A stretch of 64,000 nucleotides of DNA from Peptostreptococcaceae bacterium VA2 (GTDB lineage Bacteria > Bacillota > Clostridia > Peptostreptococcales > Peptostreptococcaceae), in the NCBI GenBank assembly GCA_000686145.1, contig JMMB01000004.1, forward strand, positions 1 to 64,000, in the 5' to 3' direction. A program made the position numbers and the translations under genes. Of the stretch, positions 34,360-44,668 are shown piece by piece. The first letter of the stretch is position 1. Every line of letters begins with the position of its first letter. The notes below the pieces were generated by a model. That model was not told the origin of the DNA and made no database searches. It worked only from the letters and a program-made list of their open reading frames with translations.

Positions 34360-36924
34360 ATGTTTGAATTTAAATTAGCTTTAATGTATTTACGAAAAAA
34401 TAAAAGAGAATCACTTTCAATAATCGCTTGTATAGTTATTGCAATTACACTTATCTTAGGGGTAGATATAGGAGCAAATAGTATACAATTAAATCAGATT
34501 AAAATGGCTAGAGAAATTGCAGGTTATTATGACGGGACATTACAAACTGATGATAAAAAAAATATTGAAAAATTTAAAAAAATTAATGGAGTATCTAATG
34601 TACAGACAGTCAAAAATTTAGGAGAATTTATTCCACAAGATGGACTTAAAACTACACTTTATACATTTAATGAAGATTATTTAAAATCTCTTAATTATAA
34701 ACTTGTATCTGGAAGATTACCTAAAGATGAAAATGAAATAGTTATAGACAAAAGCTCATTAGACAAGTCATACCAACAAAAAATATTAAACAAAAATATT
34801 TCAGCAATAAATAAAATTGAGTATAGTTCAAATGGAGTTAACAAAATTTATAGTAAAAAAAATGAATATAAAGTTGTTGGTTTTATAGGCAAAGTAGATG
34901 GATATTATGAACTTGCAAATGCTGAAGGAAACGACGGCATAGAAATAGCATCTTTTGTTAAAACTTCACAAAATGTATTACCTAATGAGTTAATAAAATA
35001 CAATACAGTATATAACCTAAATATTAATGAAAAGAATTTAGATAAAAAATTTGAATATCTAAGAAAAGAATATAATCCATCACTTAACTATAAAATAGAT
35101 ATTAGGCAAGATGGCGAATCGGGAATATCTAGTAATGAATATTTAGATTCTGCTCTTAGATGTTATGCAGACCAACAGCAAAATAATGAAAAAGAACTTA
35201 AAATATTTGTTGTAGTTGTTGCAGCTTTTACAATAGTTAACTTTTTTAATATAATCCTTACAAAACTTACAAGCCAAATAGGACAATTAAGATTAATTGG
35301 AATGTCTAATAAAAAGGTTGTTAAATTTTATTTAATTCAAATGCTCATATTGTTTATTATAGGTTCAATTATAGGGGTTATATCTTCTGTTTTTTTTGCA
35401 AGATTTGGTATGAGTATGTTTACAACACAAAACATGTTTGATATAAGTGACTTTACTAAAGTTAAATTAATTATTCCATATTCTATTGTAGGAAAAGCAT
35501 TGATAATAATTTTAGCTATATTGCTATTAACAGTACTTTTACCTATATTAAAATCACTAAAAAAATACCCAATAGATATTATAAATAAAAGCGATAAGAT
35601 TAAGTATAAAACAAAAAATAATAAAAAAATGATAATAACACTTTTAAAAAATAACTTACTTAGAAAAAAATCTAAAACAATAATGTCTATTATTGCAATA
35701 TCATTTAGTGGAACTATACTTATTCAATTAATAGCTACAAATTTAGATTATCTTCAAAAGCAGTTAGATCAAAATCCATCATACTATCCGCATAAATATA
35801 CTTACAATATAACACCTCATTGTAATGCGGATGAAAGTATAAAAAAAGTAAGCTCAAAAGATATATCAAAACTTAAAAATATTGATGGTATAAAGGATTT
35901 TAGCTTAGAAAGTTATAATACTGGGCATTTAATAATAAAAAAAGACAAGCTAAATAAAGTATACAGCAAAGATTTTGAAACAAAAGATAACAATACAAAT
36001 ACTCAAGAAGTTGTAGTTGAATGTAGTGGAATAGATAATGTTAATAAATTAAGTAAATATGTAAAAGAAGGCGATATTAAAACAATTAATAAATCAGATG
36101 GCGAATATATAAATATCGCTGTATGTAATAGATACTACGATCTTATTAATGCTAAAAATACATATGCAATTAAAGATTTAAAAATAGGTGATACATTTAA
36201 TTTTAAAATAAAAAGTAAAAATTCAGATGGAAATTATTATTATAAAGACTTTAAAGGAAAAGTGAGTGTCCTATTAGATCAATCATACTCATTTAACAGT
36301 GAACTTTCACAATACTCAACTATGGGAATAGGTATGAACCTAAAAGAGTTTAAGAAAATAGTAAATAACAACTATATAGAAGATATACGTTTTAATGCAA
36401 AAGAAAGTAGTTATTCTACTATAAATAAAGTATTAAAAGATATAAAAAAGGATAATAGTTTTTTAAATATTGATAATAAAGCAGACAATTCATCTAAATT
36501 TAATATTTCTTTTATTCATATAATATTTTTGATATTATTACTTTCTGCATTGTTTAATATTTACACAACTATTAGTTTAAATATTAATAATAATATAAAG
36601 GAATTTTCAATTTTAAGATCTATAGGGCTTCCTAAGAAGTCTTTGAAAAAATTAGTTATTTATGAATCAATAATTTATGCTTTCTTAGGAAGCATAGTAT
36701 CAATAATTTTTATTGCAATAGAAGATCTTAAATACATTAAACATCTTAAAGAAGTGTCTGCACCAGCGTTACAAGTAGATTTAAAAGTAAGAGCTATTTA
36801 CATGCCACCAAAAGAAGCTATTATATTTATGTTAATAGCAGTTTTATTTGCTTTTTCAATAGGATATTTAAAATCAAGGTCAATAGATAAGACAGAAATA
36901 ATTGAGGGTATAAATGAAAATTAA
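34360..36924 (+). CDS. FtsX-type ABC permease, tandem copy 1 (854 aa)
   Basis: ATG at 34360 follows AAAGGAGG by 4 bases; an upstream in-frame TTG at 34330 lies inside the leader hairpin and is rejected. The layout is helix (about 19-38), extracellular domain (40-270), FtsX core (about 280-400, GQLRLIGMSNKKVVKFYL), extracellular domain (about 440-725), FtsX core (about 730-845, KEFSILRSIGLPKKSLKKL). It ends EIIEGINEN, as does copy 3. It is the most diverged of the three paralogues. All three share one ATPase gene at 42431. Confidence 0.85.
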   Translation: MFEFKLALMYLRKNKRESLSIIACIVIAITLILGVDIGANSIQLNQIKMAREIAGYYDGTLQTDDKKNIEKFKKINGVSNVQTVKNLGEFIPQDGLKTTLYTFNEDYLKSLNYKLVSGRLPKDENEIVIDKSSLDKSYQQKILNKNISAINKIEYSSNGVNKIYSKKNEYKVVGFIGKVDGYYELANAEGNDGIEIASFVKTSQNVLPNELIKYNTVYNLNINEKNLDKKFEYLRKEYNPSLNYKIDIRQDGESGISSNEYLDSALRCYADQQQNNEKELKIFVVVVAAFTIVNFFNIILTKLTSQIGQLRLIGMSNKKVVKFYLIQMLILFIIGSIIGVISSVFFARFGMSMFTTQNMFDISDFTKVKLIIPYSIVGKALIIILAILLLTVLLPILKSLKKYPIDIINKSDKIKYKTKNNKKMIITLLKNNLLRKKSKTIMSIIAISFSGTILIQLIATNLDYLQKQLDQNPSYYPHKYTYNITPHCNADESIKKVSSKDISKLKNIDGIKDFSLESYNTGHLIIKKDKLNKVYSKDFETKDNNTNTQEVVVECSGIDNVNKLSKYVKEGDIKTINKSDGEYINIAVCNRYYDLINAKNTYAIKDLKIGDTFNFKIKSKNSDGNYYYKDFKGKVSVLLDQSYSFNSELSQYSTMGIGMNLKEFKKIVNNNYIEDIRFNAKESSYSTINKVLKDIKKDNSFLNIDNKADNSSKFNISFIHIIFLILLLSALFNIYTTISLNINNNIKEFSILRSIGLPKKSLKKLVIYESIIYAFLGSIVSIIFIAIEDLKYIKHLKEVSAPALQVDLKVRAIYMPPKEAIIFMLIAVLFAFSIGYLKSRSIDKTEIIEGINEN

Positions 36925-36935
36925 TATATAATTTA

Positions 36936-37071
36936 ACCAGTTGGGGCGTTTAAATGACCAGTTGGGTCAAATGTATTATGAAAATTTGTATCTACTGATA
37001 TTTTTAAAAAGAGATAATTACTAAGATATGATATAAAGCTCATTATTGTAAGTTTATCTTATGATAATGAG
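36936..37071 (+). promoter_or_regulatory. LytTR-type promoter and leader hairpin, copy 2
   Basis: A near-identical copy of 34192-34327: ACCAGTTGGG at 36936 and 36957 (21 bp apart), the same spacer, TATGAT -10 and the CTCATTAT/ATAATGAG hairpin (37039-37071). It begins 12 bases after the stop of permease 1, so each permease has its own promoter. Confidence 0.65.
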
Positions 37072-37103
37072 TTTTGTCATTTAAAATAGTTAAAGGAGGA
37101 ATC

Positions 37104-39668
37104 ATGTTTGAGTTTAAATTAGCTTTAATGTATCTAAGAAAAAATAAAAAAGAATCAATTACTATAATAGCTTCTATAGTAATTGCTATCACTTTAATAT
37201 TAGGAGTAGACATAATAGGGGATAGCATGTCTATCAATCAGATTAAGCAAGCTAAAGAAGTCGCAGGGCATTATGATGGAACATTTACAAGTAATAATAA
37301 AGAAAGCATAGCAAAATTAAAAAAGGTTGATGAAGTTTATAATGTATCTACAGTTAAAAATTTAGGTGAAATTATTCTACAAGATGGATTAAAAAGTCCA
37401 TTGTACACATTTAATGAAAATTATCTAAAAAGTTCAAACTATAATCTTGTTTCAGGAAGATATCCAAAGAATAAAAATGAAATTATTATAGATTCAAAAC
37501 TATTAGGTAAATATGACAAGGAAAATATTTTAAATAAAAATATTTCAGGAGTAAATAAAATTAAATACAACTTAGATGGTACTAATGAGATTTATAGTAA
37601 AAAAAATAATTATAAAGTAGTTGGAGTTATAAGTAAAGTTGATGACTATTACAACCTTGAAGATATAGAACTAGATAGTTTTATTGGAGATAGCGAAGAT
37701 ATAATACCAAATAACATTATAACTTATAGTACAATTTATAATGTTAAAGGGATTAATGAACATAATATAGATCAAAAATTTAATGATATAAGAAAAGAAT
37801 ATGATTCTTCATCGGACTATACAACAGATATTAGAAAAGATGGACAATCAGGAGTATCTAGTAATCAATACTTGGATGCGGCACTTAGATTATATGGAGA
37901 TTTTCAACAGGAGAATCAAAAAGAGGTAAAAATCCTTGTAGCAATAACTGCATCTCTTACAATTTTTAATTATTTTAATATAATTCTTAGTAAAATGATG
38001 AATCAAATTGGAGACTTAAGAACAGTGGGAATGTCTAATAAAAAGGTTATTAGATTTTATTTATTTCAAATGAGTATATTATTTATTATAGGTGGATTTA
38101 TAGGGTTTATCTCTTCTATTATTTTTGCAAGATATGCTATGAGTATATTTGTAGGATCCAACTTATTTAATATAAGTGATTTTAGCAAGGTTAAGTTAAA
38201 TGTTTCGTATCTTATAGTAGGTAAATCTTTATTAATAACTTTAGGTGCATTATTACTAGCAATATGTTTACCTATATTAAAATCATTAAAAAAATACCCA
38301 ATGGATCTTATAAATAAAAGTGACAAGGTTAAGTATAAAACAAAAAAGAATAAGAAAATTCTAAAAACACTTTTAAAAAACAATTTATTAAGAAGTAAAT
38401 CTAAGTCAATAATTTCAATTGCCATAATTGCATTTAGTGGATTTGTGTTTATATCATGTACATCTACGAATATGAAAAACTATTTTAATAAGACACAGAA
38501 ATATTCAGTAGGATGTAAAGAGGAATATAGTTACATGATAAATCCTTATGAAAATGTTGATGAGAGCATAGATAAGATAAGTATGGAAGAGACGTCAAAT
38601 ATAAAGAAGATTAAAGGAGTAAAAGATTTTAATTTATTAAGTTATACATGTGGATATGTAACAATATCAAAATATAATTTAAATGAATCTTATATTAAAA
38701 TGGAGGGGATAAAAGACAATAAAAAAGAAAATTTAGAAGTAACGGCTTTGGTAAGTGGAGTTGATGATTATAATAAATTAAACAAATATGTAAAAGAAGG
38801 AAGTCTAGAAAAAATTAATGAACAAAATAATGAATTTATAGATGTTGCAATATGCAATAAATTTAACAACATATATAACGGTAAGATGGAAGATGCTATT
38901 AAAAATTTAAAGATAGGAGATATATTTGAGTTTAAAGTGCTAAACAAAAAAGATAATAAAGAATTTGGATACAAAACATATAAATGTAGAGTTAATGCTA
39001 TACTAGATCAATCATTCCAATATAATAACGGAATGCAAAATTATGCTGTAAATATGGGTATATACATGAATTTAGAATCATTCAAGAATATAACAAATGA
39101 CACTTATATACAGGAAGTAAACTTTAATATAGAGGGTGATGGTAATAAGCAAGCAGATAAATCAGTAGATAATATAAATAAAAAGTATAATTCCTTGAAT
39201 ATTATTACTCCAACTAACAAATATAAAAGTTCAACTGACTCAAATAGTTATTTAAAGTCTAGGCTGATGATAGGGTCTATACTACTGATAGCTGCATTAT
39301 TTAATATATATACGACAGTTAGTATAAATATTCATAATAATATAAGAGAGTTTTCTATATTAAGGGCTATAGGGCTTAAAAAGAAATATTTAAAAAAATT
39401 AGTTATATATGAAGCTTTAGTTTATAGCCTGATAGGTAGTGTAGTAGCGGGGATTATGGTTTCAATAAAGGAAATTATATTTTTTACAAATGTTAAACAA
39501 ATGTATGCAGAATTGGGAACAAATTTGAACATGAGTGATATATACATACCTCCAAAAGAGGTTCTTATATTTATGTCAGTAACAATTTTATTTGCTTTTT
39601 TAATAGGATATTTCAAGTCAAAGTTAATAGACAAGATAGATATAAGTGAGGGTATAAATGAAAATTAA
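37104..39668 (+). CDS. FtsX-type ABC permease, tandem copy 2 (854 aa)
   Basis: Start chosen at 37104 after AAAGGAGG. The same layout as copy 1, and clearly closer to copy 3: both share the start MFEFKLALMYLRKNKKESIT and SRLM/ILGSILL...AALFNIYTT near the second FtsX core. The second extracellular domain (about 440-720) varies most between copies, which suggests different ligands. It ends DISEGINEN. Confidence 0.85.
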   Translation: MFEFKLALMYLRKNKKESITIIASIVIAITLILGVDIIGDSMSINQIKQAKEVAGHYDGTFTSNNKESIAKLKKVDEVYNVSTVKNLGEIILQDGLKSPLYTFNENYLKSSNYNLVSGRYPKNKNEIIIDSKLLGKYDKENILNKNISGVNKIKYNLDGTNEIYSKKNNYKVVGVISKVDDYYNLEDIELDSFIGDSEDIIPNNIITYSTIYNVKGINEHNIDQKFNDIRKEYDSSSDYTTDIRKDGQSGVSSNQYLDAALRLYGDFQQENQKEVKILVAITASLTIFNYFNIILSKMMNQIGDLRTVGMSNKKVIRFYLFQMSILFIIGGFIGFISSIIFARYAMSIFVGSNLFNISDFSKVKLNVSYLIVGKSLLITLGALLLAICLPILKSLKKYPMDLINKSDKVKYKTKKNKKILKTLLKNNLLRSKSKSIISIAIIAFSGFVFISCTSTNMKNYFNKTQKYSVGCKEEYSYMINPYENVDESIDKISMEETSNIKKIKGVKDFNLLSYTCGYVTISKYNLNESYIKMEGIKDNKKENLEVTALVSGVDDYNKLNKYVKEGSLEKINEQNNEFIDVAICNKFNNIYNGKMEDAIKNLKIGDIFEFKVLNKKDNKEFGYKTYKCRVNAILDQSFQYNNGMQNYAVNMGIYMNLESFKNITNDTYIQEVNFNIEGDGNKQADKSVDNINKKYNSLNIITPTNKYKSSTDSNSYLKSRLMIGSILLIAALFNIYTTVSINIHNNIREFSILRAIGLKKKYLKKLVIYEALVYSLIGSVVAGIMVSIKEIIFFTNVKQMYAELGTNLNMSDIYIPPKEVLIFMSVTILFAFLIGYFKSKLIDKIDISEGINEN

Positions 39669-39679
39669 TATATAATTTA

Positions 39680-39819
39680 ACCAGTTGGGGCGTTTAAATG
39701 ACCAGTTGGGTCAAATGTATTGTGAAAATTTGTATCTACTGATATTTTTAAAAAGAGATAATTACTAAGATATAATATAAAACTCATTATTGTAAGTTTA
39801 TCTTATGATAATGAGTTTT
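39680..39819 (+). promoter_or_regulatory. LytTR-type promoter and leader hairpin, copy 3
   Basis: ACCAGTTGGG at 39680 and 39701, again 21 bp apart. The -10 is the consensus TATAAT (39771-39776) instead of TATGAT in copies 1 and 2. The hairpin stem is longer (AAAACTCATTAT with ATAATGAGTTTT) because the base before CTC is A instead of G. This copy may be the most active promoter. Confidence 0.65.
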
Positions 39820-39847
39820 GTCATTTAAAATAGTTAAAGGAGGCATA

Positions 39848-42406
39848 ATGTTTGAGTTTAAATTAGCTTTAATGTATTTACGAAAAAATAAAAAAGAATC
39901 TATTACTATAATCGCATCTATAGTAATTGCTATGACTTTAATCTTAGGCGTAGACATAATAGGAGATAGTATGTCTATCAATCAAATCAATCAAGCCAAA
40001 GTAATTGCAGGAGATTATGATGGAACACTAACAAGTAATAACAAAGAAAGTGTAGAAAAATTCAAAAAAATTGATGAAGTTTATAATCTATCTACAGTTG
40101 AAAATCTAGGGGGAATTGTTTTACAAGGTGGGTTAAAAAGTACACTATACTCATTCAATGAAAATTATCTAAAAAATTTAAACTACAACCTTATTTCAGG
40201 GAGATGTCCAAAGAATGAAAATGAAATTATTGTAGATTCAAAACTATTAGGTAAATATAACAAGGAAAATATTTTAAATAAAAATATTTCAGGTGTAAAT
40301 AAAATTGAATACTATTTAGATGGTACTAATGAGATTTATAGCAAAAAAAATAGCTATAAAGTTGTGGGGGTTATAAGTAAAGTTGATGACTATTACAATC
40401 TTGAAGATATAGAAATATATAGCTTTATTGGAAGTAATAAAAATATAGTTCCAAATAAATTTATAACTTACAGTTCAATCTATAATATTAAAGGTATTAA
40501 TGAAAAAAACATAGACCAAAAACTTAGTGAAATAAGAAAAGAATATAACCCAAAATCTGACTATAAAATAGATATTAGACAAGATACAAAATCAGGAATA
40601 TCTACTAATCAATATCTAGATTCAGCTCTTAGATTATATGGAGATTTTCAACAAGAAAATGAAAAAGACCTAAAAATCTTAGTAGCAATAACTGCATGTC
40701 TTACAATTTTTAATTTTTTCAATATAATGCTTAGTAAAATGATTAATCAAATTGGAGATTTAAGAGTAGTTGGTATGTCTAACAAAAAAATAGTTAAATT
40801 CTATTTAATGCAGATGTTAATTTTATTTACAATAGGAACAATTATAGGATTTATAACTTCTATAGTTTTTGCGAGATATGCCATGAGTGTCTTTGTAACT
40901 TTTAATTTACTTGATATAAGTGATTTCAGTAAAGTTAAATTAATTATTTCTCCTTTTATAGTAGGTAAAGCTTTATTAATAATTATAGGTACATTATTAA
41001 TAGGAATATTCTTACCTATAATAAAATCCTTAAAAAAATATCCAATGGATCTTATAAATAAAAGTGACAAGATTAAGTATAAAACAAAAAAGAATAAGAA
41101 AATTTTAAATACTCTTCTAAAAAATAATTTATTAAGAAGTAAATCAAAGACGATAATTTCAATTTCTGTAATTGCATTTAGTGGATTTGTATTCATATCA
41201 TGTACATCTAGTAATATGAGCGTTGTTCATAAACAGATTCTGAATAATTTATTAGGCTGTAAAAAAGAATACAACTACATGATAAGACCTTATGAAAATG
41301 CTGAGAGAAGTATAAATAAGATAAGTATGAAAGAAACTTCTAGTTTAAATAAATTTAAAGGAGTAAAAGACTTTAGTTTACTAAGTTATGCAACCGGATT
41401 TGTAGCAATACCAAAAAATGATTTAAATAAAGCATATTTTAAAATGTACCCTATAAAAGCGAATAATGAAGGAAATATAGAAGTAAGAGCGCTGTTAAGT
41501 GGAATTGATGATTATAATAAATTAAATAAATATGTAAAAGAAGGAAGTTTAGAAAAAGTTAAACAACCAAGCAATGAATTTATAAATGTTGCAATATGTA
41601 ATGAAGATTATATATCGGGTAGCCGTAATATTGAAAAGACTATTAAAGGTTTAAAAATAGGAGATACTTTTGAATTTAAAGTTTTAAGCAAAAAAGATAA
41701 CGGAGAATGTGGTTATAAAATATATAAATTCAGAGTTAATGCTATATTAGATGGGTCACTTATAGTTAATAACGGAATGGAAAATTATGCTACACCTATA
41801 AGTATGTACATGAATTTAGAAACCTTAAAAAATATAACAAATGATAATTATATACAAGAAGTAAACTTTAATATAGAAGGTAATGATAATAAACAATTGG
41901 ATAAATCAATAGATAATATAAATAAAAAATATAATTTTTTGAATATTACTACTCCATATAACAAAGATAAAAAATCAGCGAATCATTTTGATTCTAGGTT
42001 GATTCTAGGGTCTATCTTATTGGTAGCTGCGTTATTTAATATATATACGACAATTAGTATAAATATTAATAATAATATAAGTGAGTTTTCTATATTAAGA
42101 GCTATAGGACTTAAAAAGAAGTATTTAAAAAAATTAGTTATGTATGAAGCTTTAGTTTATAGTTTTGTAGGTAGTATATTAGGAGGAACTCTAGCTTGTA
42201 TAAAAGAGTTTAAATCTATAAATCAAACTAAAAAGCTATATGCAGAAAGCTTGAAAGTAAATTTAAAAACAAATGATGTGTATATACCTCCAAAAGAATT
42301 TATCATATTTATGGCAGTAGTAGTATTAGCATCAATTTTAATAGGTTATTTAAAGTCAAGGTCAATAGATAAGATAGAAATAATTGAGGGTATAAATGAA
42401 AATTAA
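39848..42406 (+). CDS. FtsX-type ABC permease, tandem copy 3 (852 aa)
   Basis: Start at 39848 after AAAGGAGG. It has the same double-FtsX layout and ends EIIEGINEN. Close similarity to copy 2 through the first FtsX core, with divergence in the second extracellular domain, points to a recent duplication and then ligand-domain change. It lies 24 bases before the ATPase gene and is probably co-transcribed with it from promoter copy 3. Confidence 0.85.
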   Translation: MFEFKLALMYLRKNKKESITIIASIVIAMTLILGVDIIGDSMSINQINQAKVIAGDYDGTLTSNNKESVEKFKKIDEVYNLSTVENLGGIVLQGGLKSTLYSFNENYLKNLNYNLISGRCPKNENEIIVDSKLLGKYNKENILNKNISGVNKIEYYLDGTNEIYSKKNSYKVVGVISKVDDYYNLEDIEIYSFIGSNKNIVPNKFITYSSIYNIKGINEKNIDQKLSEIRKEYNPKSDYKIDIRQDTKSGISTNQYLDSALRLYGDFQQENEKDLKILVAITACLTIFNFFNIMLSKMINQIGDLRVVGMSNKKIVKFYLMQMLILFTIGTIIGFITSIVFARYAMSVFVTFNLLDISDFSKVKLIISPFIVGKALLIIIGTLLIGIFLPIIKSLKKYPMDLINKSDKIKYKTKKNKKILNTLLKNNLLRSKSKTIISISVIAFSGFVFISCTSSNMSVVHKQILNNLLGCKKEYNYMIRPYENAERSINKISMKETSSLNKFKGVKDFSLLSYATGFVAIPKNDLNKAYFKMYPIKANNEGNIEVRALLSGIDDYNKLNKYVKEGSLEKVKQPSNEFINVAICNEDYISGSRNIEKTIKGLKIGDTFEFKVLSKKDNGECGYKIYKFRVNAILDGSLIVNNGMENYATPISMYMNLETLKNITNDNYIQEVNFNIEGNDNKQLDKSIDNINKKYNFLNITTPYNKDKKSANHFDSRLILGSILLVAALFNIYTTISININNNISEFSILRAIGLKKKYLKKLVMYEALVYSFVGSILGGTLACIKEFKSINQTKKLYAESLKVNLKTNDVYIPPKEFIIFMAVVVLASILIGYLKSRSIDKIEIIEGINEN

Positions 42407-42430
42407 TATATAAAATGAGGGGTTTAGGAT

Positions 42431-43135
42431 ATGAAAAAAAGTATAAAAGTTAAAAACTTAAAAAAGATATATGGAAAAGGTGAAAGTAGCGTAAATGCTA
42501 TTGATGACATTACTTTAGAAATAGAAAATGGAAAGTTTACTGCTATAGTAGGGCAAAGTGGAAGTGGTAAAAGTACGTTACTTCATTGTATGGCAGGGCT
42601 TGATAAGCCAACATACGGAAATGTATATTTAGGTGATGAGGATATATATACATTAAATGATGACAAGTTATCTAAAATTAGAGTAGAAGAGTTTGGATTT
42701 ATTTTTCAAAGTTTTAATTTAATACCAGTTATTAATGTTTATGAAAATATAGTTCTACCTATATCAATTGATTCAAAAGCAGTAGATAAAGTATATATTG
42801 ATAATATTATTAATAGCTTAGGATTAAAAGATCAAATAAATAAATTCCCAAATGAGCTATCTGGTGGTCAACAACAAAGAGTTGCAATAGCAAGATCTTT
42901 GGCAAATAAACCATCTATAATATTTGCAGATGAACCTACAGGAAATTTAGATAGTAAAACTAGCAAAGAGGTTATGGACATGCTTTGTATGTGTGTTAAA
43001 GATTTTAATCAAACCTTAGTTATGATAACACATGATGAGAAAATATCAAAAATGGCTGATACAGTGATAACTATATGTGATGGAAAAGTAAATAGTATAG
43101 GTACGAAAAAGGACATCCAGCAAGTGGAAGTTTAG
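42431..43135 (+). CDS. ABC transporter ATPase shared by three permeases
   Basis: 234 residues with Walker A GQSGSGKST near 41, [21 protein letters not shown] and the MITHDEK switch histidine. It is the only nucleotide-binding gene in the 34-43 kb array, so it likely energises all three tandem permeases as alternative partners. It is closest in style to the ATPase at 17626, which is under the same kind of LytTR site. Confidence 0.9.
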   Translation: MKKSIKVKNLKKIYGKGESSVNAIDDITLEIENGKFTAIVGQSGSGKSTLLHCMAGLDKPTYGNVYLGDEDIYTLNDDKLSKIRVEEFGFIFQSFNLIPVINVYENIVLPISIDSKAVDKVYIDNIINSLGLKDQINKFPNELSGGQQQRVAIARSLANKPSIIFADEPTGNLDSKTSKEVMDMLCMCVKDFNQTLVMITHDEKISKMADTVITICDGKVNSIGTKKDIQQVEV

Positions 43136-43148
43136 CATATTAGATTTT

Positions 43149-43190
43149 AAAAATAGGAGATAACTTATGTTTATTTCCTATTTTTTAATT
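43149..43190 (+). terminator. intrinsic terminator of the permease-ATPase array
   Basis: AAAATAGGA pairs with TCCTATTTT around a 16-base loop, with a T-tract. A second hairpin (43239-43272, ATAACTGATT with AATCAGTTAT and TTATTATTT) lies 50 bases further on, so the array is doubly terminated. Confidence 0.75.
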
Positions 43191-43292
43191 GTTAAATAAC
43201 AATAGTTTTCTTATTTTAATTATGAGGAGTTGAAGAGAAAATAACTGATTGTCCCAAAATCAGTTATTTTATTATTTGATTGATATTTAAAC

Positions 43293-43330
43293 GTAAGTAA
43301 TCTAGTTTCAATTCGATATGTATCAATAGA
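43293..43330. repeat. dispersed ~35-bp repeat, copy 1
   Basis: The block GTAAGTAAT, then GTTTCAATTCGATATG and a CAATAGA tail recurs at 46944-46983 with few changes, and in shorter form at 31228-31259 (GTTTCATATTGATAAG with CAATAGA). The centre CAATTTGATA resembles the iteron core, so it may be an outlying initiator-binding site. It is in the gene-poor stretch 43136-43427. Confidence 0.4.
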
Positions 43331-43427
43331 TATATTATAAATAAAACTTTATAATTTTACAGGTTGTATAATAATAATATCTATAAATTTACCATCAAAT
43401 GACTTATTCTACTCTCTTTTATAAGAA

Positions 43428-43682
43428 TCAATATTCGTTGCTTGAAAAATCTACTCCTGATACGCTAGCTTGCCTTTCAAAAGGTATAACTTTATCACAA
43501 AGAACACTTTTTCCCATCTTAGATGCTCCGTTGATAGATATAAGTGTTCCTGATATATTTAATGCAAGATTAAGCCTATCTTCATAATCTATTCCATTTT
43601 TAGATTCTCTAGTTATATAAGTGTGGTTTGGAAAGTTAAAAGATTTAAATACTTCTGATGATATTAACTTTTTTTCTACCAT
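43428..43682 (-). pseudogene. truncated P-loop ATPase gene (N-terminal 84 aa)
   Basis: The start ATG at 43682 has AAAGGAGTG 7 bases upstream. The protein shows FNFPNHTYITRES, then ISINGASKMGKSVLCDKVI with a Walker A (GASKMGKS), then VSGVDFSS and a stop. In the mobile-element ATPases this resembles, several hundred more residues follow; here all frames beyond are closed. So it is a 5' remnant cut after the P-loop. Codon use is like the neighbours. Confidence 0.6.
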
Positions 43683-43890
43683 TGTAATCACTCCTTTAAT
43701 AATCAAGTTAATTATATTTTAATCATTATATAATGATATTATAAAAAATAGATGATATTTAATTAAAATGAAGAAGTCCTTAAGTGTTTTATCAGTTACA
43801 ATTTGAGCCTTATTACTAATTTTGCTAAATCAACATTTATTTCAGTAAAACTATGGGGAGTATTTGTTTATACATAAGAAGTAATAAAAA

Positions 43891-43930
43891 AAGGTGATTC
43901 CTGTATCGTTCAGGGGTTACCTTGTTTTTT
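43891..43930 (+). terminator. orphan terminator-like hairpin
   Basis: AAGGTGATTCCTG pairs imperfectly with CAGGGGTTACCTT, then GTTTTTT. No gene remains upstream on this strand, so it is probably the leftover 3' end of a lost gene. The rest of 43700-44129 shows no coding sequence. Confidence 0.5.
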
Positions 43931-44129
43931 AGTATATCTACTTTCAAACATTGTTAGACAAAGTTTGCTGGATAAATTAAAATAGTAGTAGTTATAGAAT
44001 ACTAATACTTTAATATACCTTAAACATAAGGGTGTTTATATAAAAAAAGTAAAGTTTGAGCCAACTAAATTGGTGACTCGAAATTAAAATAAAGACGATA
44101 TTCTTAAATAATAAATAAGGAGGAACAAA

Positions 44130-44543
44130 ATGGACATAAAATACGAAGGACCTTCAGCAAAAGAGTATATCGATTTAAGAATAAAAACTAATATGGGAGA
44201 AAAGAAATTATTAAATACTGAGATAGCCTTAGAAAATTCAGTTTTTATTGTTTCTATATGGGAGGATAACAAACTAATTGGGTTTGGAAGAATTATAGGA
44301 GATAAAGGAATTACTTATGTAATTTCTGATATTATGGTAGATCCAGATTATCAAGGTAAGGGCATAGGAAAGATTATTATGAAAGAAATTGATGATTATT
44401 TAGAAGAAAATACAGATGAGGACGCTTATATTATTTTAATTGCTAAAAAACCAGCAGATAAGTTATACTCTAAATTTAATTTTAGATATTCAGAGCCTGA
44501 CTCTTGTGGTATGAGAAGGAAACCACGCAATAATGATTTATAA
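44130..44543 (+). CDS. GNAT-family N-acetyltransferase
   Basis: 137 residues with AAGGAGGAAC before the start. The GNAT core is visible: IGFGRIIGD, then VISDIMVDPDYQGKGIGKIIM (acetyl-CoA pyrophosphate loop QGKGIG) and ADKLYSKFNFRYS. The substrate is unknown. The N-terminal part (YEGPSAKEYIDLRIKTNMG) fits the small soluble GNATs common in Clostridia. It stands alone. Confidence 0.88.
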   Translation: MDIKYEGPSAKEYIDLRIKTNMGEKKLLNTEIALENSVFIVSIWEDNKLIGFGRIIGDKGITYVISDIMVDPDYQGKGIGKIIMKEIDDYLEENTDEDAYIILIAKKPADKLYSKFNFRYSEPDSCGMRRKPRNNDL

Positions 44544-44668
44544 AATGCTAGAGGAACTAGATCTACTGCATATTAAAAGAAAATAATGTTATTATTTTCT
44601 TAATATTAGGTGATTTTAGTCGTATTTCATTTTTAGATTGTAGAATTTATATTTTAGGAGGTTTTTTT

